DNA of 64,000 bases from Paenibacillus soyae (GCF_024623455.1 NZ_JANIPJ010000006.1:248001-312000); one strand, 5' to 3'. Counted from the stretch's first letter, positions 20,189-29,564 are shown. Made by a program: numbers and translations. The notes: a model not told the origin generated them from the letters alone.

Positions 20189-22459
20189 TCATTCGATGTT
20201 ACTCATTCTATAATTCTCAGGGGTTTTGCCAAAGTGTTTTTTAAATACGGTAAAGAAGTGCTTGCTATTCTCCGGATACCCAACCGCTTCCGCGATCCTG
20301 CTGACAGGATCATCCGTTTCAAGAAGAAGTCTCTGCGCTTCCGACATCCTGCATTGCGTAATGTAATCAGATAATGATACGCCCGTTGTCTCTTTGAATA
20401 TAGACCTGACATAATTAGGGGACAGCTCTACATGCTTCGCTACCGAATCCGTCGAAATAGTTAGGCTATTATAATGCTCTCCGACATAATCCTTTATTTT
20501 ATTCGCAATCATGGATTTTACGTTTTCTTTTGCGTCATTGCCTTTTGTCTCTATAACCCTGGAGCAGAGGGAATACAGATACGTTTTGATTTCCTCCAAC
20601 GTTTCGCAGGTCTGAATTTCGGCGATAAGCACCTTTATGCTGTACTCTCCATTCTCTATGCTAGTCTTGGCTATACCGCTTAGCGTCCTTGTGAGCAAGA
20701 CGGCTAACTGAAGCACCGTGATTTGGATTTCATCCGCGCTGGATAAGACAAGCCTATCAAAAAACTCGTTGAGGCTTGCGTCCATTTTCCTCATATTGCG
20801 TTCCTTTATGGCTTCGATTATTCTCTTCTCAATATCATAAGGATAGTCATGGAGACCCTTATTGTCTCGTTCGGCTATATCGCCATATTCGATGACTGCT
20901 TTTCTGCCGTAAATAATGCGATAATTCGAAGCTGCCAGCGCATGCTGGAAGGATTGACTGATCCCTTCCACTCCTTCTACCCTATCGCCTATTCCCGCGG
21001 AAACCGAAATCTTCAAATACTTTTCTACCTGATCTTGTATTTCCATTGTCGAATCGAATATAAGACTCGCAATCTCGCCGCTTCCATCCTTTACATTTAC
21101 AATCATACTTACATAATCGTAACCGTTATCGATGCCTTCTACCTTAAATCGTTTTTCCCTAAAAAATTCGCAGGCGATATTTAGAATCGCAAATTTAACC
21201 AATCTTACGTCCTTCGACCATTTACCCGATAGAACTTTTTCAAGCGAATCCATTTTCAGCACGAGGGTTACGTAGTAAGGAGCGTCGAAGCTTACCCCGC
21301 ATTCCGTCCTATAATCGTTGTCGAGTATTTTATCGTCGATTTCCCCATCAAGCAATTTGCTGAGTAATGCCTTTTTCTTGTCATTCAATAGCCGGTTTGA
21401 ATCCAGTCTGTATTTATGGAGCAGCTTTCGAAATGGATTATAAATGCTCGAAGTAAAAAATACAGCTAGAATGATCCCTGCGAGGATGAAAATAATGGTT
21501 AAAATCAATAAAGTCTTTTGCATCGAATAAGCCGACGACAACAGCTTGCTATATTCGCCTATGCCTATAAATATCAAGCCTAAATGTTTTGCTTTTACAT
21601 AGCTGACAAGGGACTCCCTGTCATTAATTTTCGTTCTGAAGCTGCCTTTTTCATCGTTTGACAACATGATTTGTTTGGCAAAGCTTTCATTGGAAAGATT
21701 TGTATTGATCATGGAAGTGTCATCATGCGACAATACATTTCCATCTTTATACATGATCAATACTTGATTCAGATCTCCGGCGCTCCCGCTGGTAACCATC
21801 TCCTGTAGTATTCTCTCATTTAAATTAATGACTAATGACGATTCGACTTCACCCTGACTTGAAGTATTGGTTAGAACCAACGTCAAGAAATTTTCGCTAA
21901 TCGTTTTATTATCTATGACATAATCCACTTTTCTTGTGAAATATCGATCCGAGACGTTTTGTTCCGTATTCCTGAAAATGTTGATGATGTCTTGATCCAA
22001 GAAGTCCGTTGTGGACTGAATCCCTTCTCCTACCTCGGATATATTGAAAATGACCCTGTCCGTCTTTGCATTATAAATATAAATGGAGCGAATAAGCGGA
22101 TTCGACTTCACATATTGCCTTAATTTCCTTAATACATCTTGATCGGCGTAGGCATCTGATTTCTCCACATGCAACCCATAATTAAAATCGCTATCCACAG
22201 CATTAATAAATAATTGATAAAAGTTATAATAGACATTTATGAGCATTAAATCCGCAATATAATAGGATTGCGATATAAAATTTTCAGAAGTATGACTGAC
22301 TTGCTCTATACTTTTATTGCTGTAAGTACGGAATAGTACAAAAGAAAAGACGGTTAACAGAACGATAACAATAACCAAATAAGAGGATAAGATTTTTATC
22401 CATAAAGGATTTTTTCTAGAGAGACGTTTCAGCCTTCCCTCTGCGCTTCCTGCTTTCAT
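20189..22459 (-). CDS. Membrane-bound AraC-family regulator with extracellular sensor domain
   Basis: A 756-residue one-component regulator. After a basic N-terminus, TM1 spans about residues 22-45. An extracytoplasmic Cache-like sensor covers about 46-290, and TM2 is near 300-325 (LLILTIIFILAGIILAVFF). A cytoplasmic degenerate GGDEF-like region (about 375-530) follows, then a C-terminal AraC DNA-binding domain (about 655-750, with the second helix-turn-helix around VSRIAEAVGYPENSKHFFTV). Such proteins are known in paenibacilli to sense extracellular sugars and activate nearby genes. It lies behind the GH28-like gene and in front of the importer. Both neighbours carry the shared element, making this the best candidate to bind it; that link is inference. 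The start has GAGGGGGAT about 7 bp upstream. Confidence 0.9.
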   Translation of the reverse strand: MKAGSAEGRLKRLSRKNPLWIKILSSYLVIVIVLLTVFSFVLFRTYSNKSIEQVSHTSENFISQSYYIADLMLINVYYNFYQLFINAVDSDFNYGLHVEKSDAYADQDVLRKLRQYVKSNPLIRSIYIYNAKTDRVIFNISEVGEGIQSTTDFLDQDIINIFRNTEQNVSDRYFTRKVDYVIDNKTISENFLTLVLTNTSSQGEVESSLVINLNERILQEMVTSGSAGDLNQVLIMYKDGNVLSHDDTSMINTNLSNESFAKQIMLSNDEKGSFRTKINDRESLVSYVKAKHLGLIFIGIGEYSKLLSSAYSMQKTLLILTIIFILAGIILAVFFTSSIYNPFRKLLHKYRLDSNRLLNDKKKALLSKLLDGEIDDKILDNDYRTECGVSFDAPYYVTLVLKMDSLEKVLSGKWSKDVRLVKFAILNIACEFFREKRFKVEGIDNGYDYVSMIVNVKDGSGEIASLIFDSTMEIQDQVEKYLKISVSAGIGDRVEGVEGISQSFQHALAASNYRIIYGRKAVIEYGDIAERDNKGLHDYPYDIEKRIIEAIKERNMRKMDASLNEFFDRLVLSSADEIQITVLQLAVLLTRTLSGIAKTSIENGEYSIKVLIAEIQTCETLEEIKTYLYSLCSRVIETKGNDAKENVKSMIANKIKDYVGEHYNSLTISTDSVAKHVELSPNYVRSIFKETTGVSLSDYITQCRMSEAQRLLLETDDPVSRIAEAVGYPENSKHFFTVFKKHFGKTPENYRMSNIE

Positions 22460-22493
22460 GTGGCTATCCCCCTCGATCTATCTATTGGGAGAA

Positions 22494-22533
22494 CGAACTG
22501 GGAGACTGATCTTGTATTCAGTCCCCCAGTTCG
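22494..22533 (-). terminator. Hairpin between GH28-like gene and AraC regulator gene
   Basis: A strong interrupted stem (CGAACTGGG-GACTGA / TCAGTC-CCCAGTTCG) lies 20-60 bp past the stop at 22552. No T run follows on the minus strand, so it may attenuate rather than end transcription into the regulator gene. Partial read-through would make the regulator part of its own regulon through element C. Confidence 0.6.
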
Positions 22534-22551
22534 CTCAGAACCGTTATTTAG

Positions 22552-23991
22552 TCATTTACGAAACTGAATGCCATGGGCATGCTCATTGATGTCGAAATGT
22601 CCCTGCTCCGCGTCCAGAATCAACTCGCCATTGATTCGCAGATTAGTGAAGGTGACACCATCCACTGTCCTTTCCCGGTGGAACCCGTAAATTCGGTTTT
22701 TGTTTTCATTTCTTCCATTATAGGTCACGTTCCGGAAATGAATGTTCTCAATACGTTTACCGGCAACGGGGTTATATTTCTCGTTCCATACCACACGTAT
22801 GTCCAAGAGCTGGCCCAGTTCAAAATCCTCCACACGGATGTTGTCAAAGGTGACATTCCGTACCGTGTTATTATCACCGGCGTTAATGTTCATGGCGCCC
22901 CAATAACCGGGCTGGGGCTCATGATGCTCCAATATATCGATATTGCTGAACTCGATATCCTCGATCAAGTCGCCGCCCCGGCGGTAATCCCCATGTCCGC
23001 CGACATTCATCGCATGGGCTACGTCGGCCCAAAGGACGGAGTTCTTGACTCTTACGCAGCGTGAATCCCCTTTATAATCCCAACGGCTTCCGTAAACGGC
23101 TATACAATCGTCGGACGTCCGCAGGAACACATCTTCGATCTCGATATGCGAGCTGGACATCATGTCGATGCCGTCGCACCACCCCCGCGTACTGAAGGAC
23201 TTGAAGTTGCGAATCCGGATATGCTCCGACTTGCCGATGTAGATGCTGTAGTGCGGCGGGTCCAGCAGCACGATTCCTTCCACGTTAATATGGTTCGAAT
23301 AAGTGATCCGCACACCTCTGAACGCGGAGAAGCGGTGGAAATCGGACAAATACAACACGCCTCTGCCGCGGATCGTGACATCCTGCACATGGTCGCAGAC
23401 AAGCGAGCCGACGACAATAGCGCCGCCGGCTATGTAGACGGTTTTCCCGGACGGAATGCGGAATATCGTTTCCTCCAAATAGTGCATCCCAGGGCCGAAA
23501 TAGATTACTTCCGGAGCCGCACCCCCGGGCTCCTTAGGACTGCCGGCCAACTGATAGACATCCTCCATCCGATGGATGGCAGGCTTCAGGAACAGCACGT
23601 TCGGAGCGTCCGGTTCCGGCGGATTCTCCTCCGGAGCATTCGCGAATAGATGAAGATTGGCGAAGCGGTCGCCGTTCACTTCAATGGACAGCTTGCACGG
23701 TTCATTCAAACGGAAGGTTATGGCCGCTCCTTCTACCTCGAACGGAATTTGTTTCGAGAGAGGCCGGATGACAACTTGCCGTACGCTATCCTTCCGGCTC
23801 TCGACCCTTACCTCCACGCTTCCTTCCATGTCGAAATAGGCCATGGAGGCGCATCTCACGTTATGCATGTCCACCTTCGCTTCATATACGAAAAGCGGCT
23901 GCCAGTTTTCCCCGAGAGTACGGACGCTTACGATAAAATCATCCCGGCCAACCGCGCCTGCAGGCGCATCCCAAATCTTTAAATAGCTCAA
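22552..23991 (-). CDS. GH28-like right-handed beta-helix glycosidase
   Basis: A 479-residue protein without signal peptide. After an N-terminal beta-sandwich of about 130 residues comes a parallel beta-helix. It carries the GH28-type catalytic pattern: WCDGIDMMSS (near 277), TSDDCIAVYG (near 293) and NVGGHGDYR (near 328), matching the family's NTDG, DD and GHG motifs with the three aspartates in place. The start is the TTG at 23991, 7 bp behind AAGGAGGAG; the ATG at 24015 lies ahead of the ribosome site and cannot be used with it. Polygalacturonases, rhamnogalacturonan hydrolases and related exo-enzymes share this fold, so substrate is open. Cytoplasmic location suggests it acts on imported oligosaccharides. 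It is controlled by element copy C. Confidence 0.83.
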   Translation of the reverse strand: MSYLKIWDAPAGAVGRDDFIVSVRTLGENWQPLFVYEAKVDMHNVRCASMAYFDMEGSVEVRVESRKDSVRQVVIRPLSKQIPFEVEGAAITFRLNEPCKLSIEVNGDRFANLHLFANAPEENPPEPDAPNVLFLKPAIHRMEDVYQLAGSPKEPGGAAPEVIYFGPGMHYLEETIFRIPSGKTVYIAGGAIVVGSLVCDHVQDVTIRGRGVLYLSDFHRFSAFRGVRITYSNHINVEGIVLLDPPHYSIYIGKSEHIRIRNFKSFSTRGWCDGIDMMSSSHIEIEDVFLRTSDDCIAVYGSRWDYKGDSRCVRVKNSVLWADVAHAMNVGGHGDYRRGGDLIEDIEFSNIDILEHHEPQPGYWGAMNINAGDNNTVRNVTFDNIRVEDFELGQLLDIRVVWNEKYNPVAGKRIENIHFRNVTYNGRNENKNRIYGFHRERTVDGVTFTNLRINGELILDAEQGHFDINEHAHGIQFRK

Positions 23992-24044
23992 CGAAGTTCT
24001 CCTCCTTGAAAGCACTCATTCCAAAATGCGTTTACGTTGACTTC

Positions 24045-24115
24045 ACTTTAATAGCATCGTTGGGAGTGTTCAAGTTCTCGTTTTGCCAAAATGCCGATTT
24101 GATGGTTTTTGAACC
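24045..24115 (-). promoter_or_regulatory. Shared activator element plus promoter, copy C (GH28-like gene)
   Basis: On the minus strand: GGTTCAAAAACC, ATCAAATCGG, GAACTTGAAC, with TTGAAC (24068-24073) as -35. A 17-bp spacer precedes TAAAGT (24045-24050) as -10, about 54 bp ahead of the TTG start. It is the third copy of the element at 4150-4220 and 20045-20116, and starts 30 bp past the stop of the solute-binding protein gene at 24146. Confidence 0.72.
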
Positions 24116-24145
24116 TTTTCAATAACGCGCTGAAACGTATCCCGT

Positions 24146-25834
24146 CTATTCATTCCAAAGCTTCACGCGGTCCTTCACCAGCTTGGTAAACTCTTCGTTC
24201 AGCTTCTCGACGCCCGCTTTCTCCAGATCTTTCATGAACTCGTCCCAAATCGCGTCGAATTGTTCCGGCTCTGCCAGAATCGCTTGGGTAACGCGCCTCT
24301 TCATAATGTCCTGACACTTCTGGAAGATGACATTCGCTTCCGAGCCGTTCTCCATGTTGATGTTCCATGCCGCTCCCCACGGTCTAACCGGGAATTCTTC
24401 CTCGGTCGGCCACAGATCCTTGTAGTTTTTAATTTGGTATGCAGCCAACGTCTCCCTATCCGCCTGGGTATATTCCTTCTCGATTTGTTCCGGGAAGACG
24501 GTGGTGTAATAGTTGCCCGTCTTGTCCTTCACCCCATCGCCGTAGCTCGGTCCAAATCGGTACATATCGATGCCGGTCGTTCTTCTAAAGTCCCAGTTGT
24601 CATTGACCTTCCAATTTAGAATATTTTCCGGAATAACGCGTTTGCCGTTTTCCACTTTGTAGTGCTTGCCCTCGATTCCCCAGTTGAGCAGCACTTGCCC
24701 TTCATCGGAAGCTAGAAAATCGAGAAACTTGATGACGCGAACCGGGTCTTTGGCACTCTTCGTGATCGAGATGCCTATCCCCGACAAATAGCCGTAGCTC
24801 TGGAAGTCATGTCTCTTGTAGGCTTCATTCAAGGTAACCGGAAAGTTGGCGTAGGTTTGATCGAACTTGCCTTCCTTCTTCAATGCAGCTACTTCGCCGG
24901 CGAAGAACCAATCCATATCAATGAGGCCTAGGACGCGCCCGCTGGCAATCTTCGCCTTGTACTGGTCATACTTCTGGACGAAGCTCTCCGGATCCAGCAA
25001 GCCGATGTCGTGCATATGGTTCAACCAACGGAAGTATTCCTTCTCTTCCGGGCGCAGGTAATGGAGCTTCGCCTCATAAGTATCCGGATCGATATAAAAT
25101 TCGCCTTCATCCGGCGCGCCGGTCGCTGCGACGGCCGGGTTGGTGACGCTAATCACGAATTGCCACTCCCCTCCGTTCAAGGACAGAGGAATGATCGGTT
25201 GACCGTCAGCCGTCGTCTTGTGTTTGTCATAATAAGCTTTGAGGGCATTCTCGAAATCCTGCACCGTCTTGATCGGCGGGTAGTTCAGCTCCTTCAGCAC
25301 GGCGTGCTGCAGCCTGAAGCCGCCTCCCGCACTGAAATAGGTTTGGTTTACCGGTGCTGTCGGCAGGACATATATGCCATGGTCGTCGTTGCTCCAGCGC
25401 AATCGCTTCATGTATTCGCCATAAACCTTCTTGATGTTCGGCGCATGCTCTTCAATGAGCGGCGCCAAGTCGATCAATGCGCCGGCGTCCTTCAGCTTGC
25501 CCGCGCTGACTTTGGCCCAAACCATGTCCGGATATTCATTGCTGGCGACCATTAACTCGAACATATCCGTGTCGCTGCCGCTAATCGGGAATTCCGCTTT
25601 GACCGAGACGCCGGTTTTTTCCGTTATGAGCTTGCCGACCTCGCTTTGCAAGTCGTCCCATAACGTGTTGAGGTCGCCAAATGCTATACTAATTGTCAGC
25701 GGTGAGAGTTCTTTGTTCGACGGTGCGTCCGGACTGTTTAAGCTATCGGACTCCGCTCCTTTGCTGCAGCCGGCAGCAGCAAGCAGCAATCCGATTATGA
25801 AGACGCTTGCCGCTATTATTTTGCTGGCTTTCAT
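24146..25834 (-). CDS. Extracellular solute-binding lipoprotein (third receptor of the large operon)
   Basis: A 562-residue lipoprotein with lipobox AAAGC (about residues 17-21) and a Ser/Pro-rich linker. The family 1 solute-binding body shows ASNEYPDMVWAKVSAGKLKD near 105-125, and its C-terminal helical end is typical of LplA/YtcQ-type receptors. The ATG at 25834 is chosen because GGAGGG lies 9 bp upstream; an open frame to 25933 would cross the upstream hairpin. It is the last gene of the run from 43655, behind the two-component regulators, with no permease immediately after it. It may therefore deliver ligand to one of the two permease pairs upstream, or act as a receptor for the kinase. 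That choice cannot be made from sequence. Confidence 0.88.
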   Translation of the reverse strand: MKASKIIAASVFIIGLLLAAAGCSKGAESDSLNSPDAPSNKELSPLTISIAFGDLNTLWDDLQSEVGKLITEKTGVSVKAEFPISGSDTDMFELMVASNEYPDMVWAKVSAGKLKDAGALIDLAPLIEEHAPNIKKVYGEYMKRLRWSNDDHGIYVLPTAPVNQTYFSAGGGFRLQHAVLKELNYPPIKTVQDFENALKAYYDKHKTTADGQPIIPLSLNGGEWQFVISVTNPAVAATGAPDEGEFYIDPDTYEAKLHYLRPEEKEYFRWLNHMHDIGLLDPESFVQKYDQYKAKIASGRVLGLIDMDWFFAGEVAALKKEGKFDQTYANFPVTLNEAYKRHDFQSYGYLSGIGISITKSAKDPVRVIKFLDFLASDEGQVLLNWGIEGKHYKVENGKRVIPENILNWKVNDNWDFRRTTGIDMYRFGPSYGDGVKDKTGNYYTTVFPEQIEKEYTQADRETLAAYQIKNYKDLWPTEEEFPVRPWGAAWNINMENGSEANVIFQKCQDIMKRRVTQAILAEPEQFDAIWDEFMKDLEKAGVEKLNEEFTKLVKDRVKLWNE

Positions 25835-25863
25835 GAAATGCCGCCCTCCAATTATAAGTATGA

Positions 25864-25931
25864 GTTCAAAAAGTCCAGTTTTAAGAGTAGCTTCCTGATA
25901 CCCTTCGTGATCAAAAGTGGACTTTTTGAAC
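25864..25931 (-). repeat. Long inverted repeat between response regulator and solute-binding protein
   Basis: A 14-bp perfect stem (GTTCAAAAAGTCCA / TGGACTTTTTGAAC) with a 40-base interior begins 5 bp past the response-regulator stop. The arms supply T runs, so it could end or attenuate transcription ahead of the receptor gene. The size and arm composition also resemble small dispersed intergenic repeats, but only one copy is in this window. Confidence 0.6.
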
Positions 25932-25936
25932 AACCT

Positions 25937-27511
25937 CTACGTTTCCAGCGAAACGGTTTTAACCTTGGGAGGAGCCCCTTTGATCGAAGAAGGCGAAGCT
26001 CCTACATATTTCTTGAATTTGCTATGGAAATAATCCACATTGGGATACCCTACGCGCTCCGAGACCTCGTAGACCTTATAGCCTTCCCTGAGGAACCGGA
26101 TCGCTTGCTGAATCCGGACCTTATCCAAATAGGTATGGAAGGACTCTCCCGTATGCTGCTTGAACATTCTGCCCAGGTACCCCTTGTTGTAATTGTACAT
26201 CTCCGCCATTGCCTCCAGCTTTAGATTTTCATGGTAATGCCGCTGGATAAAATCCATCACTTGCTTGACCACGGGCTGGCTTCCGTCTTTCCCAAGCCTT
26301 TCCGCCAATTCGGCGAGCTGGGTATGAGCGGCGTTCATCAGCTTATCGTAATGAGTGTGCTGATACAGCTCGGCAAGCAGAGGCGCATAATCCTGGATAT
26401 TGATGCTTGAATGAGCAGCCGCCAGCTTGCTCAGCGCAACGGACAACACTTGGGCTATGCCAGTCTTGATCGCGATTTCGGTAGAATCGTAAGCCGCCAG
26501 CGCCCCTCCCGCTTCTCGCAGCGTCTCTGCCACGCCCTCGCATCTGCCGAGATCCAGCATAAAGAACAGCTTGGTAGCAAGCGCCTCCAAATCCGGGGGA
26601 GCATGTCCCTTCGTTTCCGCAACCCCATGATTCATGACGCGTTCCGTCTCCATATGGATCCGTCCTTCGTCTAGCAGGAAACGATCCTTTAACAATCCCA
26701 AGGCGCCCTCGTACGATCGACGGATATCCCCAAGATCATAGACAATCGGGCCAGCGGCGGCCGTGAAGCCCTGCCCTGGCTCGCAGGCGTCGTGAAGAAG
26801 CCGGGTCCATTTGCTTTTGACGCCTTGCCGGTTCAGGTCTTCCTTCAGAAGGAAGCCGGTATACGGGCCCGTCAGAAACCCGTACCCGAGCCCTTCCATC
26901 TCTGCGGCTTCCAGCCATCTCAACTTCACCGACTCCAGATATCCAGGTCCTGCTTGCGTGAAATCCTCCGCTTCAACCAACAAGATCTGCTTGGTTGTCC
27001 CTGCGAAGCTGGTTAAAGGCGCAAGTTCGCTCTCCAGTTCCGGGGCGTCGGCGGATTCAGCCGTTATCAGCTTAAGGATAAGCTCCTCCCGCAGCGCATC
27101 GGCATGGAATTCGGACCACTTTGCCCGCCCCGACTGTTGATCCAGCTTGGCTCTTATGCGAAGCAATTCCTGCGTCAGCTCCTCTTGATCGATCGGCTTG
27201 AGCACATAGCCGCTTACATTCATCTCGATGGCCTGCTTGGCATAGGCAAAATCGGCGTAACCGCTCAGAATAAGGAATTGGCAATCCCCATCCGTCTTGC
27301 GAATTTCGCGGATCGCTTGAAGTCCGTCCATTCGCGGCATCCGGATATCGATGACGATCAGTTCAGGGGAAAGCTCCTGATGAAGGGCCACCGTTTTTAT
27401 TCCGTTCGAGACGTCCCCTACTACGTGGAAGCCAAGCGCTTCCCAATCGACAATCTTCAGAAGCCCCTGCCGGATCGTCGGTTCGTCGTCGGCCACTATC
27501 ACTTTATACAT
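25937..27511 (-). CDS. Response regulator with AraC output, YesN type
   Basis: A 524-residue regulator. The receiver domain (1-120) has acidic pocket DDEP (8-11), the phospho-acceptor aspartate in LIVIDIRMPRMDG (near 54) and the KPID motif with the conserved lysine (near 104). A middle region of about 250 residues has no recognised enzyme. The C-terminal AraC DNA-binding domain spans about 420-515 (two helix-turn-helices, FRxxxY-like SERVGYPNVDYFHSKFKKYV). Its ATG lies 8 bp inside the kinase gene behind a strong AGGAGGT, so the pair is translationally coupled. It probably controls the large operon in which it is embedded. Confidence 0.93.
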   Translation of the reverse strand: MYKVIVADDEPTIRQGLLKIVDWEALGFHVVGDVSNGIKTVALHQELSPELIVIDIRMPRMDGLQAIREIRKTDGDCQFLILSGYADFAYAKQAIEMNVSGYVLKPIDQEELTQELLRIRAKLDQQSGRAKWSEFHADALREELILKLITAESADAPELESELAPLTSFAGTTKQILLVEAEDFTQAGPGYLESVKLRWLEAAEMEGLGYGFLTGPYTGFLLKEDLNRQGVKSKWTRLLHDACEPGQGFTAAAGPIVYDLGDIRRSYEGALGLLKDRFLLDEGRIHMETERVMNHGVAETKGHAPPDLEALATKLFFMLDLGRCEGVAETLREAGGALAAYDSTEIAIKTGIAQVLSVALSKLAAAHSSINIQDYAPLLAELYQHTHYDKLMNAAHTQLAELAERLGKDGSQPVVKQVMDFIQRHYHENLKLEAMAEMYNYNKGYLGRMFKQHTGESFHTYLDKVRIQQAIRFLREGYKVYEVSERVGYPNVDYFHSKFKKYVGASPSSIKGAPPKVKTVSLET

Positions 27512-29312
27512 GCGAATTACCTCCTAACGGAATGGCAAATGTGATGCGTGTTCCGGATCCCGGCGGGCATTCCAGCTTTAGCCCGAACTCTTCTCCGTAA
27601 GTCAGAACAAGGCGCTGATGCACGTTGCGGAGTCCGATCCGATGCTCCTCGGCATCCTCCATATCCAGGAATGAATGCTCGATTTCCCGCACTTTATCCT
27701 CCGGTATGCCGCACCCGTTATCCTCCACCGTAATGATTACCCGATCCGACTCCACGCGAGCCTCGATCATTACGATGCCGCTTTCTTCAACCTCCTCCAG
27801 CCCGTGCACCACGGCATTCTCTACAATGGGCTGAACAATGAGCGGCGGAATCTGCACTTTCATTGCCGAAGGATCCAGCTGGAGCCTGTACGTCAAACGT
27901 TCGTCATCGAAACGGAATTTCTGAAGCTCCAAATAGCAGCGCGCAATATCAAGCTCTTCCTCCAGCGTGATCTTGCGGTCTCCGATTTCAATGCTGCGCC
28001 TCATCAGCTTCCCAAGGAGATGCACGACATTGGAAATCTCCTTCTCTCCCTTCACAAACGCTTTCATTCGGATGGACTCCAGAGCATTGAACAGAAAGTG
28101 CGGGTTGATTTGGCTTGCCATCATTTTCAGCTTGATGTCGCGCTGCCGCAGCTCCAGCAAGTTTTTCTGCATTTGGGTCTCTCTCACTTGATCCATCAAG
28201 CTCCGTATGCTGGCAAGCATATGGTTGAACTGTTTGGATAACGCGCCAATCTCGTCGTTTCCGTCGACATCCGACTGCACGTTCAGATTTCCCATGGACA
28301 CCTTGCTGAGCACCTTATTAAGCAGCAGCAGTCTGCGGGACAAGAAGGAGGAGGTGATGTATATGAGAACGAGCGCGATGGACAAGCTGGCCGCAATAAT
28401 GGTAAATCCCAGCCTGCTGACTCGGTTTGCGTCGCTCACGATGCTGTCGATCGTAAAGACCGAGACGACTTTGAGCCCGTTACGGCTATAGGGCGGATTC
28501 ACTTCCTCCACCACAACTTTCGAAAGCTGCCCCTCATAATCGAATTCGTAGGCTCCAGCCGGTCTATCGCTCAAATCCTTGGCGAAATCCATGCTGTCGA
28601 TATTCCGGCCCACCCACTGCGGATATTTGGCGGCGACAATCAGTCCCTCCGAATCGAAAATCATCGTATCGAACGGTTCCTGGCTTAGAAGCTCATTCAG
28701 TACATTCTGATCCAAATCGATGACCAGCACTCCGTGGGAACGGTACAGGGGAAAATCGATTCTTCGAATAAGGCTGAGGAATGGGCGGTTGCCCTTCGTC
28801 TCGTCCGCGATGTAACGCCAAGCGATGGACGAACTGGGATGGTCCAACGCCTCGCGGTACCATTCCGAGTTTTTGACAGACTCGTCCGCGTTAAGAAAGT
28901 CCCAGTTGCTGATCGGCATCGGCGGATCCGTATAGAAGCGAACGTTATGAATTTCTTTGTTATGCTGCACATAATCCTGGAAATAACGGAAATCCCAATA
29001 GGCTTTAACGAGGTCAAAGGTGGTCTCGTAGCGGGAATTGACCAAATTGGATAACCTGTCGTCGACTTGCAGATTTTGCGATATTTCAATCGACATCCGA
29101 AGAATGTCCGTTACTTGCTTCTTGATCTTATCCACGTTGTTCATGGTTTGCTGAGTAGCTTGATCCAGTACGTTCTGACGGTAGGAAACCGTCAGGATAC
29201 TGCCTACGAGCAGTACCGGGACGAATACCACGACCACGATGGAAATGATCATCTTGTTTTTCAGCCGAATGTTGTTCGTTTTCCTTACCGCGGCGAGAAG
29301 CCTGCTTCCCAT
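27504..29312 (-). CDS. Sensor histidine kinase, YesM type
   Basis: A 602-residue kinase. TM1 (about 20-42, IISIVVVVFVPVLLVGSILT) is followed by an extracytoplasmic dCache-like sensor (about 43-290), TM2 near 293-318, and a HAMP linker (about 315-370). The His_kinase domain has the phospho-acceptor in INPHFLFN (His near residue 405). The HATPase domain shows the N box VVHGLEEV and G box DNGCGIPEDKV (about 500-525), then GLRNVHQRL. AAAGGAG lies 7 bp ahead of the ATG. It forms a pair with the YesN-type regulator. A possible promoter of its own lies just upstream, allowing expression apart from the long operon. Likely stimulus: an extracellular sugar or a loaded solute-binding protein, by analogy with the family. 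Confidence 0.93.
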   Translation of the reverse strand: MGSRLLAAVRKTNNIRLKNKMIISIVVVVFVPVLLVGSILTVSYRQNVLDQATQQTMNNVDKIKKQVTDILRMSIEISQNLQVDDRLSNLVNSRYETTFDLVKAYWDFRYFQDYVQHNKEIHNVRFYTDPPMPISNWDFLNADESVKNSEWYREALDHPSSSIAWRYIADETKGNRPFLSLIRRIDFPLYRSHGVLVIDLDQNVLNELLSQEPFDTMIFDSEGLIVAAKYPQWVGRNIDSMDFAKDLSDRPAGAYEFDYEGQLSKVVVEEVNPPYSRNGLKVVSVFTIDSIVSDANRVSRLGFTIIAASLSIALVLIYITSSFLSRRLLLLNKVLSKVSMGNLNVQSDVDGNDEIGALSKQFNHMLASIRSLMDQVRETQMQKNLLELRQRDIKLKMMASQINPHFLFNALESIRMKAFVKGEKEISNVVHLLGKLMRRSIEIGDRKITLEEELDIARCYLELQKFRFDDERLTYRLQLDPSAMKVQIPPLIVQPIVENAVVHGLEEVEESGIVMIEARVESDRVIITVEDNGCGIPEDKVREIEHSFLDMEDAEEHRIGLRNVHQRLVLTYGEEFGLKLECPPGSGTRITFAIPLGGNSHV

Positions 29313-29387
29313 TCCAGATCTCCTTTCGGATGCTTGAGTGCTTCAATGGTTGCGCTTACAACAAATGTAACGAATGAGTTGAAACTA

Positions 29388-29415
29388 TTATTCTATCGAA
29401 ATTATAACTCATCAA
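29388..29415 (-). promoter_or_regulatory. Possible internal promoter for the kinase/regulator genes
   Basis: The minus strand has TTGATG (29410-29415) with TAGAAT (29390-29395) 14 bp later, in an AT-rich 250-bp gap after the fucosidase terminator. The spacer is shorter than usual, so the call is tentative. Confidence 0.28.
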
Positions 29416-29499
29416 CGCTCTTATAAAAAAAACAAAATATCCCATGTAAACGGGAGACGGCTTGAAAAGTAAGGGGTGAGGAGAAAGCTACGAAACGAT

Positions 29500-29534
29500 C
29501 AAATTCCGTGGGCGCAATACGCTCACGGAATTTG
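29500..29534 (-). terminator. Hairpin terminator after the alpha-L-fucosidase gene
   Basis: An 11-bp perfect stem (CAAATTCCGTG / CACGGAATTTG) with a 13-base loop lies 30-65 bp past the stop at 29565. The minus-strand tail (ATCGTTTCG) is only modestly T-rich, so read-through to the kinase is possible. Confidence 0.65.
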
Positions 29535-29564
29535 TATGCCGCTATAGAATGGATAAATTTCGGC

